Both the position numbers and the translations under genes were made by a program. The notes below the pieces were generated by a model. The model was not told the origin of the DNA, did not search any database, and saw only the letters and a program-made list of their open reading frames with translations. Shown here in pieces: positions 53,579 to 62,866 of a stretch of 64,000 bases of DNA. How positions within the stretch are numbered: position 1 is the first letter of the stretch; each line of letters opens with the position of its first letter. The DNA lies in contig NZ_AQXY01000031.1 in NCBI RefSeq assembly GCF_000376845.1, positions 62,001 through 126,000 of the forward strand, written 5' to 3'. This DNA comes from Thioalkalivibrio sp. ALE14 (lineage in GTDB: Bacteria; Pseudomonadota; Gammaproteobacteria; Ectothiorhodospirales; Ectothiorhodospiraceae).

Positions 53579-54772
53579 ATGAATCCCCGCCTGGACCGGC
53601 TACAGCCCTACCCGTTCGAACGCCTGCGGGCCCTGTTCGCGGACCTGCGCCAGCCGGAAGGGCTGGAGCCGATCGCGCTGTCGATCGGCGAACCGCGCCA
53701 CGCGCTTCCGGGTTTCGTCGAGCCCGCCCTGCGCGAAGCCGTACAGGGTTACAACCACTACCCAACCACGCGCGGCGAACCGGCCCTGCGCGAGACCATC
53801 GCGGCCTGGCTGCAGCGGCGTTTCGATCTGGATACAGTCGACGCCGAGAAACAGGTGCTGCCCGTCAGTGGCACCCGCGAGGCGTTGTTTGCCATCGCCC
53901 AGGCGGTGGTCGAGCAAAAGCCCGGTGCGCGCGTGTTGATGCCGAACCCCTTCTATCAGATTTACGAGGGCGCGGCGCTGCTCGCCGGGGCGGAGCCGGC
54001 CTTCTACGATCTGGCTCCGCAGAACGGCTATTTGCCCGACTTCTCCGCCGTAGAGCCCGCCACCTGGGATGCGATACAACTCGTCTACATATGCAATCCG
54101 GGCAATCCGGCCGGGGCTTGCATGTCCGAGGCCGCGATGCAGAACCTGATCCGTCTCGCCCAGCGCCACGACTTCGTGATCGCGGCGGACGAGTGCTACT
54201 CCGAGATCCATCACCCGGACGCGCAACCGCCAGCCGGGCTACTGGGCGCCGCCGCACGCATGGGCAACACCGAATTCCAACGCTGTGTCGTGTTCCACAG
54301 CCTCTCCAAGCGCTCCAACCTGCCGGGGTTGCGGTCCGGGTTCGTGGCCGGGGACGCCGCGTTGCTGGAGCGCTTCGCGCTGTATCGCACCTACCACGGC
54401 TGCACCCTGCCGCCACCCACCCAGGCGGTCAGCCGCGCGGCCTGGTCGGATGAGGCGCATGTGGCCGAGAATCGCGCCCTGTATGCCGAGAAATTTGCCG
54501 CGGTGGTACCCATCCTGAAACCGGTCCTCGACGTGCAGACGCCGGCCGCCGGCTTCTACCTGTGGCCGCGCGTGCCGGATGGCGATGACGAGGGCTTTGC
54601 CCGACGCCTGTATGGCGAGGCAGGTATCACCGTCCTGCCCGGGCGTTACCTCTCCCGTACCGACCCGGCCAGCGGGCACAATCCCGGCGCCGGCCATGTG
54701 CGCATGGCACTGGTCGCCGAACCCACTGCCTGTATCGAGGCCGCGGAACGGATCGCGGCACTCTATCAATAA
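53579..54772 (+). CDS. dapC: Succinyldiaminopimelate transaminase
   Basis: This 397-residue class I aminotransferase has PLP Lys244 in HSLSKRSNLPGLRSGF and substrate/PLP residues in CNPGNPAGA and ADECYSEI. DapC makes N-succinyl-diaminopimelate in the lysine/peptidoglycan precursor pathway. The dapD gene next door supports the specific assignment over a generic aminotransferase. Confidence 0.95.
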   Translation: MNPRLDRLQPYPFERLRALFADLRQPEGLEPIALSIGEPRHALPGFVEPALREAVQGYNHYPTTRGEPALRETIAAWLQRRFDLDTVDAEKQVLPVSGTREALFAIAQAVVEQKPGARVLMPNPFYQIYEGAALLAGAEPAFYDLAPQNGYLPDFSAVEPATWDAIQLVYICNPGNPAGACMSEAAMQNLIRLAQRHDFVIAADECYSEIHHPDAQPPAGLLGAAARMGNTEFQRCVVFHSLSKRSNLPGLRSGFVAGDAALLERFALYRTYHGCTLPPPTQAVSRAAWSDEAHVAENRALYAEKFAAVVPILKPVLDVQTPAAGFYLWPRVPDGDDEGFARRLYGEAGITVLPGRYLSRTDPASGHNPGAGHVRMALVAEPTACIEAAERIAALYQ

Positions 54773-54810
54773 CTTATAACCATTTTTCATCGTCTTAAAG
54801 GGAACTATTA

Positions 54811-55624
<814 letters not shown>

Positions 55625-55632
<8 letters not shown>

Positions 55633-55978
55633 GATCGCGCTCTACGGCATCGCCAACTGCGATACCATCCGCCAGGCCCGCCGGGCGCTCGATGCGGCCG
55701 GCGTGAGCTATCGTTTCGTGGACGTTCGCAAGGACGAGCTGGAGGCCGATCGGCTGCGCGCCTGGGTCGACGCCGTCGGCTGGGAAACCCTGGTCAACCG
55801 GCGCGGCACGACCTGGCGCCAACTCCCGGACGATCAGCGCGAGGGACTGGATGCGGAACGTGCCATCGCGCTGATGCTCGAACACCCGGCGCTCATCAAG
55901 CGGCCCGTCATCGAACAGGACTCCGCGATCACCGTCGGCTGGACGCCCGAGACCGCGGCCCGGTGGGGAGCGGCCTGA
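55625..55978 (+). CDS. ArsC/Spx-superfamily protein YffB
   Basis: This 117-residue thioredoxin-like protein starts [18 protein letters not shown], with Cys12 as the only active-site-type cysteine, and has [12 protein letters not shown] and PALIKRPVI, the ArsC-family anchor. YffB relatives lie beside dapE or dapD in many proteobacteria and may be glutathione-dependent reductases; the function is not settled. It overlaps dapD by 8 bases. Confidence 0.9.
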
Positions 55979-55991
55979 GGCACCCGCGGCC

Positions 55992-56519
55992 ATGCTGAGG
56001 TGGGCCAGCATCCGCTGGCGGGCCTTGCGCTGGCGCGCCCACAACTGGCTGGCCCGTCATCCGCGACTGCATTCCGGGCTGCATGCCGCCGGGAGCATGA
56101 AGAGCGGCCCGGAGGCGATGGCCCGCGGGGTCGCCATCGGTCTGTTCATTGGACTGACGCCGACGGTCGGGTTTCAGACCGTGTTGATCATCATCCTCTG
56201 CATCGCGCTGGCCGGGAATTTTCCAACGGCCTTCGTGGCCTCGTTCGTCAGCAACCCCTTCACCGCAGCGCCCCTGTACTGGGTCTTCCACCAGCTCGGC
56301 GAAGCGGTCTTCCGCTATACCCCGCTGCTGGCCCGCGACATGGACGCCTGGTATCTGCAAGGGATCGGGGACGAGATCACATATACCCTGCTCGGCAGCC
56401 TCCTGATCGCCACACCCACGGCGATGGCCGGCTACTGGGCATCTCGACGGGTATCGGCCGCCTGGCAACGCCACCGTGACCGTCGCCGGGCCGAGCGCGC
56501 AGGCCGCCCTAAATCATAG
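55992..56519 (+). CDS. DUF2062 membrane protein
   Basis: This 175-residue protein has a basic N-terminus, the DUF2062 motif ARGVAIGLFIGLTPTVGFQT at about 44-63, and SFVSNPFTAAPLYWVFHQLGE, with three or four hydrophobic helices and an Arg-rich C-terminus. The family is of unknown function, sometimes linked to glycosyltransferases and cell-envelope genes. It follows yffB by 13 bases and converges with the short SPOR-like gene. Confidence 0.88.
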   Translation: MLRWASIRWRALRWRAHNWLARHPRLHSGLHAAGSMKSGPEAMARGVAIGLFIGLTPTVGFQTVLIIILCIALAGNFPTAFVASFVSNPFTAAPLYWVFHQLGEAVFRYTPLLARDMDAWYLQGIGDEITYTLLGSLLIATPTAMAGYWASRRVSAAWQRHRDRRRAERAGRPKS

Positions 56520-56526
56520 CGAACGG

Positions 56527-56748
56527 TTAATCAGCCCCGCTTGCGGGCCGCTCACGCCCTGCGACATCGTCCGGTCCCTGACCCTCTGCGGACACTTCCA
56601 ACCACACATCCAGCAACTCCACATCCCCACCATTGCGCTCCACCGGGGGCACATCGGCGTAGGGGTCCGGATCCAGACGCCCGTCGTGCCAGACCCAGGC
56701 GAAATAGCCCAGGTTCAGCAGTGCGAGCGACAGGATCAGCCAGCGCAT
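56527..56748 (-). CDS. Short membrane-anchored protein, likely SPOR-protein remnant
   Basis: This 73-residue protein has one N-terminal helix (MRWLILSLALLNLGYFAWVW) and an acidic tail. In many gammaproteobacteria the gene after coaX encodes a SPOR-domain protein starting with the same MRWL..LNL.YFAW anchor; here the SPOR domain is absent and the frame stops at residue 73. It overlaps the coaX end by 13 bases. It may be a truncated relic or a shortened protein that is still made. Confidence 0.65.
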   Translation of the reverse strand: MRWLILSLALLNLGYFAWVWHDGRLDPDPYADVPPVERNGGDVELLDVWLEVSAEGQGPDDVAGRERPASGAD

Positions 56749-57515
56749 CCGACGCCCTCCACACGCGACAGCTCCCACAGGCCGTCGAGCACCAGATTGG
56801 GGAAGATCCGCGAGTCCTCGCGCAGCAGCGGCGCCAGCCAGTAGGCATCCCCACCCGTCAGCCAGCACGGCGCGGTTTCGCCCAAGGCGTCGCGTGAACG
56901 CCCGATGAGGCCGTCGAGCGCGCCGGCCAGCCCCAGGCCCCAGCCCCGCTCCAGTGCATCCGCGCTGTTCAGGCCTGGCGCAGGGTCCAGATCCTCCGGC
57001 CACTGCGTGGCCTCGCGCGGCGCGATGCGGTCGGCCAGGCGGGGCTGCAGCGTCTCCCAGCCGAGCTGGCGCCCCGGCAGCAGATAACCGCCGGCATGGC
57101 GTCCGCTCCCCTCCAGTACATCCACGGTCACCGCCGTCCCGGCGTCGACCACGATGACCGGCGTATCGCACAGCGCCCGCGCGGCGACCAGCGCACAGTA
57201 GCGGTCCGCGCCCAGCTGCCCCGCCGCATAGTCGCTGTACAGCCCGTTCGGCCCCGTTGCCGCCGCCTGCGCCTCGTGCAGCGTGGCCTCCACTCCAGCC
57301 GCCGCCAGCTCCGCGGAAAACGCGGCCCCCCGCTCGCCTGTCACCCGCGAGACCCACACAGCGTCGATGGGGGACTCCTGCGTCATGGAGGCTAGGGCTC
57401 GCGCACAGCCGGCGGGCTCGCGCGTCGCGCCGGAACCCAGTACGTCCCCGTCCGGGCTGCGGACCTGCCATTTGACCCGGCTGCTGCCGATATCCACCAG
57501 CGCGATGTCAGCCAT
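56736..57515 (-). CDS. coaX: Type III pantothenate kinase
   Basis: This 259-residue ASKHA-fold kinase catalyses the first step of CoA synthesis. ALVDIGSSRVKWQV is the phosphate loop, GADRYCALVAAR the pantothenate site, and VVDAGTAVTVDVL the second phosphate motif. CoaX needs a monovalent cation. The ATG at 57515 has GGGGAT upstream; one 6 bases further is possible. It overlaps birA by 8 bases. Confidence 0.94.
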   Translation of the reverse strand: MADIALVDIGSSRVKWQVRSPDGDVLGSGATREPAGCARALASMTQESPIDAVWVSRVTGERGAAFSAELAAAGVEATLHEAQAAATGPNGLYSDYAAGQLGADRYCALVAARALCDTPVIVVDAGTAVTVDVLEGSGRHAGGYLLPGRQLGWETLQPRLADRIAPREATQWPEDLDPAPGLNSADALERGWGLGLAGALDGLIGRSRDALGETAPCWLTGGDAYWLAPLLREDSRIFPNLVLDGLWELSRVEGVGCAG

Positions 57516-58344
57516 GTTCATATCCCCGTATCGAAACCTCGCCCGAATGCAGGTGCCGCACCTGACCGTCCTCGAACGCCGCCACCAGGCAACCGCTCGC
57601 CGAATCGATCCCGAGCGCCCGGCCCTTCGACCCGTCGTCCAGGACCTCGATCGTCCGACCTTTCAGCAGGTCAAGGCGTTCCAGATCGTCCTGCAGCGAC
57701 GTGATCCCCTCCTGCAACAATACCGGATGCAGGCGGCATTGCCGCTCGACCACCCGGGCGGCCAGTTCCAGCCACTCCGGTACCTTTCCCGGGAGATGGC
57801 TCGCGAGATCGGTTACCGCGCGCTCCAGCCCCAGCGTATCCGCGGCCTCCCGATTGATCCCGATGCCCGCGACCAGCCAGCCCGGACGGTCAGCTCCCGC
57901 CATCCGCTGCTCCATCAGAATCCCGCCCAGCTTGGCACCGTCCACCATCACGTCGTTGGGCCACTTGAGGCGCACGCCCTCAAGGCCCAGTTCCTCCAGA
58001 GCCTGGATGACCCCGATCCCAACGCCAACCGGGTAGGCCGGCGGCACCCGCCCCTCCCGGATCGGCCACGCCAGCGAAAGGGCCAGACTCGCCCCCGGCC
58101 GAGCCTGCCAGGTCCGGCCTCGCCGGCCGCGACCCGCCGTCTGGCACCTGGCGAGGCAAGCTCGCGGCGTTGCCCCGGCGTCAGGCGCCGTCTCCAGCAG
58201 GTAACGATTAGTCGAGTCCACCGACTCCAGCACCTCGATTTCCGGTACCGCAACATCGCAGCCCGCGAGCAACTCGTCCACACGCTCTTTAAGCCGTGCG
58301 CTTTCGGGCGCCATAATGCAGACTGTGAACGGGGTCTCGGTCAT
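57508..58344 (-). CDS. birA: Biotin-[acetyl-CoA-carboxylase] ligase without HTH domain
   Basis: This 278-residue enzyme attaches biotin to AccB. The biotinyl-AMP loop GRGRRGR is at 71-77 and KWPNDVMVDGAKLGGIL at 127-143, with a C-terminal SH3-like cap. The N-terminal winged helix of E. coli BirA is missing: only about 35 residues precede the catalytic core. It should therefore be a ligase and not a biotin-operon repressor. The birA-coaX order is common in gammaproteobacteria. Confidence 0.93.
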   Translation of the reverse strand: MTETPFTVCIMAPESARLKERVDELLAGCDVAVPEIEVLESVDSTNRYLLETAPDAGATPRACLARCQTAGRGRRGRTWQARPGASLALSLAWPIREGRVPPAYPVGVGIGVIQALEELGLEGVRLKWPNDVMVDGAKLGGILMEQRMAGADRPGWLVAGIGINREAADTLGLERAVTDLASHLPGKVPEWLELAARVVERQCRLHPVLLQEGITSLQDDLERLDLLKGRTIEVLDDGSKGRALGIDSASGCLVAAFEDGQVRHLHSGEVSIRGYEHG

Positions 58345-58388
58345 CGGGATCGGTACTCGGCTCTCGACAGAGCCAGGGAGAACAGGGG

Positions 58389-59168
58389 TTGCATCCAAGC
58401 CATGGTAAGCATTCCGCCCGGTCGGCGCTGCGCCTGCTCGCACTGCTCTCAGGCCTGGTGCTGGCCGGCAACAGTGCCGCCGAGCTCTACAGCTACCGGG
58501 ACGCCTCCGGCGCCCGGGTCCTGACCGACGAGCGCCCGCACGGCGTCCCGTACGAGACCATCCGCTCGCCCGCCCGCACCGGCACCGCCGCCACGACAAC
58601 CCGCGGTGGCGACTGGTCCCCCAGCCAGATCTTCGTCTTCCAGGGCCCCGACGGCGAACGCCTGGTCACCAACCAGCACCGCCAGGACAACGGCATGGAG
58701 CTGGTCGCGACCTACGGGCGCCCCACCGCGCGCGCGCGCTGCGGCGCGCGCGCCCGCCACGCACTGGCCACCGGGGGCGGCGAGTTCGCGGACCTTATCC
58801 ATGCGGCGGCCAATCGCCAGGGGGTCGACCCGGCGCTGGTGCAATCGGTGATCCACGTGGAGTCCTGCTTCGATCCGCAGGCAGTCTCGCGGGTGGGCGC
58901 GTACGGGCTGATGCAGCTGATGCCCGCGACCGCGGCCGATCTCGGTGTAACCGACCGCTTCGACCCCGCCCAGAACATCGACGGCGGCACGCGCTACCTT
59001 GCCGCCATGCTCGACCGCTTCGAGGGGAATCTGGAACTGGCGCTGGCCGCCTACAACGCCGGGCCCGGTGCGGTGGAACGCCATGGCGGCGTCCCCCCGT
59101 TTCGCGAGACGCAGAACTACATCCAGCGCATCCGCGCACAGTACGCCGGCAACGGACGGCCGGACTGA
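58389..59168 (+). CDS. Lytic transglycosylase with N-terminal DUF4124-like domain
   Basis: This 259-residue exported protein probably starts at TTG (58389) behind GGGAG; no ATG is available before the signal sequence (about 1-31, ending GNSAA). Residues 32-60 resemble DUF4124 (ELYSYRDASGARVLTDE). The SLT domain is at about 135-255 with the catalytic Glu in SVIHVESCFDP, then GAYGLMQLMPATA and YNAGPGAVERHGGVPPFRET. It cuts peptidoglycan glycan strands. It is divergent from birA. Confidence 0.9.
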   Translation: MHPSHGKHSARSALRLLALLSGLVLAGNSAAELYSYRDASGARVLTDERPHGVPYETIRSPARTGTAATTTRGGDWSPSQIFVFQGPDGERLVTNQHRQDNGMELVATYGRPTARARCGARARHALATGGGEFADLIHAAANRQGVDPALVQSVIHVESCFDPQAVSRVGAYGLMQLMPATAADLGVTDRFDPAQNIDGGTRYLAAMLDRFEGNLELALAAYNAGPGAVERHGGVPPFRETQNYIQRIRAQYAGNGRPD

Positions 59169-59169
59169 T

Positions 59170-59490
59170 TCAGGCTTTGGGCTTCTCCCGCCCGCAGTTC
59201 CAGCACTGGGTGAACTGCGGCTCGATCCGCTCGCCACAGCGCGGGCATTTCCACTCGCGGCCGTCGTGTTCCGGCTCGCCTTCCAGATATTCCAGGATCA
59301 GGGCGCGGGCCTCCTCGGCCTGCTCCTCATGCACCACCATAATGCGCGCCCAAGTCTCGGTCGGAGGGATCTCGCCGGCGGCCCCCAGAAGCCCGGCCTG
59401 GTTCACGTAGGCCGGGATCCCCGCCTCCTTGAGCAGATCCTCGATAAACCCGGCCATAACCGGGTCGGCAGCGGAATAGACAGTCCTCAT
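59170..59490 (-). CDS. DUF2007 protein with C-terminal zinc ribbon
   Basis: This 106-residue protein has an N-terminal DUF2007 domain, a P-II-like ferredoxin fold (MRTVYSAADPVMAGFIEDLL; GIPAYVNQAGLL), at 1-70. A four-cysteine zinc ribbon follows, CPRC at 82-85 and CWNC at 96-99. DUF2007 is a putative signal-transducing domain without a known ligand. It converges with the lytic transglycosylase, one base apart. Confidence 0.88.
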   Translation of the reverse strand: MRTVYSAADPVMAGFIEDLLKEAGIPAYVNQAGLLGAAGEIPPTETWARIMVVHEEQAEEARALILEYLEGEPEHDGREWKCPRCGERIEPQFTQCWNCGREKPKA

Positions 59491-59539
59491 GGCCGTGACC
59501 GTAGCACGGGCCACCGGGTACACACAGCGACAGCGCTGC

Positions 59540-60157
59540 CTACTGCACGGTGCCCTCGTTGGCGGCCTGGAAGTACTCCATCGCTTTCTGGATGGCGAAA
59601 AACGGAGCCTCGTCCAGCGCCTCCCGGGTGTGCGGCAGGTTGATGTCCGCGTGGTACTTGCGCATGGCCAGCACATGGATCGGCAGCTCGCGCGCAAACA
59701 TGGGATTCTCGAAGTTGAAGTACTGGCCGAGGCCCAGCACGAGATCCTGGCGCTCGTCGGCGGCCAGGCTTTCCGGGGATACCCGGACATCCGGCAGCTG
59801 ACCGGCCTGACCGTCGACGGATACCACCACCTGGCGATCCCCTTCGGCGGCGGCCGGCACCTCGTCGCCGCTCACCAGCTGCAGGTTCTCCGACAGATCC
59901 AGGTAGCCCTTTGCCAGGATATGCCCATGCGGCTGGAAGACCTTGCTGGACATGTTCACCGCCCAGAGCTCCATGGTCTCCTTGAGGTTCTGGGCCGCCT
60001 GCACCTCGCCGAGGGCGAACAGCTGCTGGGCGTAGACGATGTCCCACATCCATACCTGACCGTATTCGGGCAGCTCGCCTTCAGCAGCTACCGAGACCTT
60101 GCGCAGCTCCGGCTGCGATTCGTCGCGCGCATGCAGTGTCAGGGAAAATTCGGCCAA
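59540..60157 (-). CDS. Conserved protein of unknown function
   Basis: This 205-residue protein is cytoplasmic by appearance (no signal peptide, no membrane helix) and mildly acidic. Recognisable stretches such as VWMWDIVYAQQLFALGEVQ and MSSKVFQPHGHILAKGYLDL do not match a family I can name. The gene lies 49 bases upstream of the DUF2007 gene on the same strand, and the second foldback element begins about 150 bases upstream of its start. The frame is long, GC-typical and has a Shine-Dalgarno-like AAGGAGA, so it is probably a real gene. Confidence 0.75.
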   Translation of the reverse strand: MAEFSLTLHARDESQPELRKVSVAAEGELPEYGQVWMWDIVYAQQLFALGEVQAAQNLKETMELWAVNMSSKVFQPHGHILAKGYLDLSENLQLVSGDEVPAAAEGDRQVVVSVDGQAGQLPDVRVSPESLAADERQDLVLGLGQYFNFENPMFARELPIHVLAMRKYHADINLPHTREALDEAPFFAIQKAMEYFQAANEGTVQ

Positions 60158-60305
60158 CGGACTTCTCCTTACGGCAGCGGATATCGCGCTGCATGATCAA
60201 GCCTTGAATTATAGCCGTCCGTCGACCCGGGCCGCAGTTCAGGCACGTCGCCCGGGGACTTCGGCCAGGCCTGCCCCCCCATTCACGGAACTGACATAAT
60301 GCCGG

Positions 60306-60618
60306 AGGGAAACACTGGTTAATCTACACGTTCGCGTTGGTGCCCCATGTTTCCCGAGACAAGGCGCGGTGCGCAGCCGGTAGTGGGGCTACCGGCCCGT
60401 TGTTGACTGATTCGGGCCGCAACGCTGCATCGGGGAACATGGGGCACCAACCCCACAAACTATTGAACGCAGGGGCTCGGCCGCCCGTTGTAATCAAAAA
60501 CGGGCGCGCACACGGCGTTGCGGTTCCCTTGTGCAGAATGCTGCACGGCAGTCACCGCGCCTTGTTCGCACGCAAAATCGACTCGAGCGCGAACGTGTAG
60601 ATTAACCAGTGTTCCCCT
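60306..60618. mobile_element. 313-bp foldback (MITE-like) element, copy 2
   Basis: Terminal inverted repeats of 31 bases (60306-60336 and 60588-60618) begin AGGGAAACACTGGTTAATC and differ at one position. In reverse complement, most of the element aligns with copy 1, for example TGCACAAGGGAA..GCAACGCCGTG and GCGCACCGCGCCTTGTCTCGG. Stems are kept while loops differ (CCGGTAG..CTACCGG). No protein is encoded and no obvious target duplication is present. It ends 34 bases before the ppk start codon, with the same end facing the gene as copy 1 has towards tsaB. Confidence 0.85.
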
Positions 60619-60620
60619 AG

Positions 60621-60647
60621 ACTCGCGGGTCCATTCCTGCCGCGAGT
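60621..60647 (+). promoter_or_regulatory. Hairpin just upstream of ppk
   Basis: An 8-base stem ACTCGCGG/CCGCGAGT with an 11-base loop lies between the foldback element and the ppk ATG (60653) and covers the place where a Shine-Dalgarno should be. It could restrict translation of ppk; this is inference from position. Confidence 0.45.
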
Positions 60648-60652
60648 CGTGC

Positions 60653-62737
60653 ATGCCGGATGCCGACGTGACCCAAACCGAACTGTTCCTCAACCGCGAG
60701 CTGTCGCTGCTGGAATTCAACCGGCGGGTGCTCTCCATCGCGCAGGATTCGACCTTCCCTCTGCTGGAACGCCTGCGCTATCTCAGCATCTCCTCCACCA
60801 ACCTGGACGAGTTCTTCGAGGTCCGCGTCGGCTCCCTGCGCCAGCAGGTTGAACTCAATGTGCAGGCACCGGGACCGGATGGCCTCTCGGCCGCCGAACA
60901 ACTGCGCCAGATCGCGCCGCGCGCCCACGAACTCGTCGACGCGCAGTACCGGACCCTCAACGACGAACTCATCCCCGCGCTCGCCGCCGAGGGCATCCAC
61001 TTCGTCCGCCGGACTCACTGGGACACGGCGCAGCAGGAATGGGTGCGGGAATACTTCCGCGAACAGCTACAGCCGGTCCTCACCCCGATCGGCCTGGACC
61101 CCGCGCACCCCTTTCCGCGCATCCTCAACAAGAGCCTGAACTTCATCGTTACCCTCAAGGGCAAGGACGCCTTCGGTCGCGAATCCGGGCGCGCCGTGGT
61201 GCAGGCACCCCGCTCGCTCCCGCGCCTGGTGCGCCTGCCGCGCGAGGTCGCCAGCGGCGACAACGACTTCGTGCTCCTGTCCTCCATCCTGCACGCCCAC
61301 GTGGACGAGCTGTTCCAGGGCATGAAGGTCACCGGCTGCTACCAGTTCCGGCTGACCCGAAACTCCGACCTGTTCGTGCAGGAAGAGGAGATCGATGACC
61401 TGCTGAACGCCCTGGAAGGCGAGCTGCCCCAGCGCAACTACGGGGCCGGCGTGCGCCTTGAGGTCGCCGACAACTGTCCGCAGGAGGTGGCCGATTTCCT
61501 CCTGCAGGAATTCCACCTGGGGCCCGAGGATCTCTACCAGGTCACCGGGCTGGTCAACCTGAACCGCCTGATGGCGGTGCACGAGCTGGTCGATCGCCCG
61601 GATCTCAAGTTCCCGCCACTGGTGCCGGCCCTGCCCCGCGTCGACGCGAGCGGCAGCAGCATCTTCGCCTCGATCCGCGAGCAAGAACTCCTGCTTCACC
61701 ACCCGTACCAGTCGTTCATGCCGGTGGTCGACTTCCTGCGCCAGGCGGCCGCCGACCCGAGGGTACTGGCGATCAAGCAGACCCTCTACCGCACCGGCAC
61801 CCATTCGCCGCTGGTCGAGACCCTGATCGAGGCGGCTCAGGCCGGCAAGGAAGTCACTGTCGTCATCGAGCTGCGCGCCCGCTTCGACGAGGCCGACAAC
61901 ATCGAACTGGCCAACCGCATGCAGGATGCCGGGGTCCATGTGACCTATGGCGTGGTCGGCTACAAGACCCACGCCAAGCTGGCCCTGGTGGTACGCCGCG
62001 ATGGCGACCGCATCACCCGCTATGCTCACCTGGGAACCGGCAACTATCACTCCGGCACGGCCAAGGCCTACACCGATTTCGGCCTGCTGACGGCCGACCC
62101 GGTGCTCACCGAGGACGTCCACCGCGTATTCCTGCAACTCACCGGCCTGGGCAAGGTGACCCGGCTGCGCCAACTGATTCAGGCGCCCTTCCGCCTGCAC
62201 GACGCGATGCTGGAGAAGATCCAGCGCGAGATCGACCATCACCGGGCCGGGAAGCCCGCGCGCATCGTCGCACGCATGAATTCGCTCAACGAGGCGCGGA
62301 TTATTCAGGCCCTGTACGAGGCCTCGCAGGCGGGTGTGCCCATCCAGCTGATCGTGCGCGGCATCTGCAGCCTGCGCCCGGGCGTCCCCGGCATCTCGGA
62401 AACCATCGAGGTCCGCTCGGTGCTGGGCCGGTTCCTGGAGCACTCCCGCGTGTTCTATTTCGAGAACGGCGGCGATCCCGAGGTGTTCCTCTCCAGCGCG
62501 GACTGGATGCCGCGCAATTTCTTCCGCCGGGTCGAGGTCGCCTTCCCTGTTCGCGATCCGGAACTGCGCGACCGGGTGGCAGAGGAATCCCTGTTCAACT
62601 ACCTGCGCGACACCTCCACCGCCTGGTCCCTTCAACCGGACGGCAGCTACACCCGCATTCGACCCGCCGACGACCAGGCACCCTACTCCGCGCAGGAGGC
62701 CCTGACAGCCGGACTGGCGGGGTCTACCTCTGGCTGA
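60653..62737 (+). CDS. ppk: Polyphosphate kinase 1
   Basis: This 694-residue enzyme makes polyphosphate from ATP. The N-terminal domain starts ELFLNRELSLLEFNRRVL, and the phosphorylated His is His440 in GYKTHAKLALVVRR. AHLGTGNYHSGTAKAYTDF and FFENG-like FYFENGGDPEVFLSSADWM are further PPK1 motifs. The ATG at 60653 is preceded by a poor Shine-Dalgarno and a hairpin; a GTG at 60668 would still keep the conserved start. The foldback element lies just upstream and would be in its leader if transcription starts before it. Confidence 0.96.
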   Translation: MPDADVTQTELFLNRELSLLEFNRRVLSIAQDSTFPLLERLRYLSISSTNLDEFFEVRVGSLRQQVELNVQAPGPDGLSAAEQLRQIAPRAHELVDAQYRTLNDELIPALAAEGIHFVRRTHWDTAQQEWVREYFREQLQPVLTPIGLDPAHPFPRILNKSLNFIVTLKGKDAFGRESGRAVVQAPRSLPRLVRLPREVASGDNDFVLLSSILHAHVDELFQGMKVTGCYQFRLTRNSDLFVQEEEIDDLLNALEGELPQRNYGAGVRLEVADNCPQEVADFLLQEFHLGPEDLYQVTGLVNLNRLMAVHELVDRPDLKFPPLVPALPRVDASGSSIFASIREQELLLHHPYQSFMPVVDFLRQAAADPRVLAIKQTLYRTGTHSPLVETLIEAAQAGKEVTVVIELRARFDEADNIELANRMQDAGVHVTYGVVGYKTHAKLALVVRRDGDRITRYAHLGTGNYHSGTAKAYTDFGLLTADPVLTEDVHRVFLQLTGLGKVTRLRQLIQAPFRLHDAMLEKIQREIDHHRAGKPARIVARMNSLNEARIIQALYEASQAGVPIQLIVRGICSLRPGVPGISETIEVRSVLGRFLEHSRVFYFENGGDPEVFLSSADWMPRNFFRRVEVAFPVRDPELRDRVAEESLFNYLRDTSTAWSLQPDGSYTRIRPADDQAPYSAQEALTAGLAGSTSG

Positions 62738-62866
62738 CGCGACACCCATGGGCAACGCGGGGGCACCTGGGCCCGGGATTGCGCCGGTCCCCGCTTGACC
62801 CCGTTCTTCGGACAACCGAACCTGAGAATCACAACCTCCCTGTGGGCGCGAGCATCCGGACCCCCT

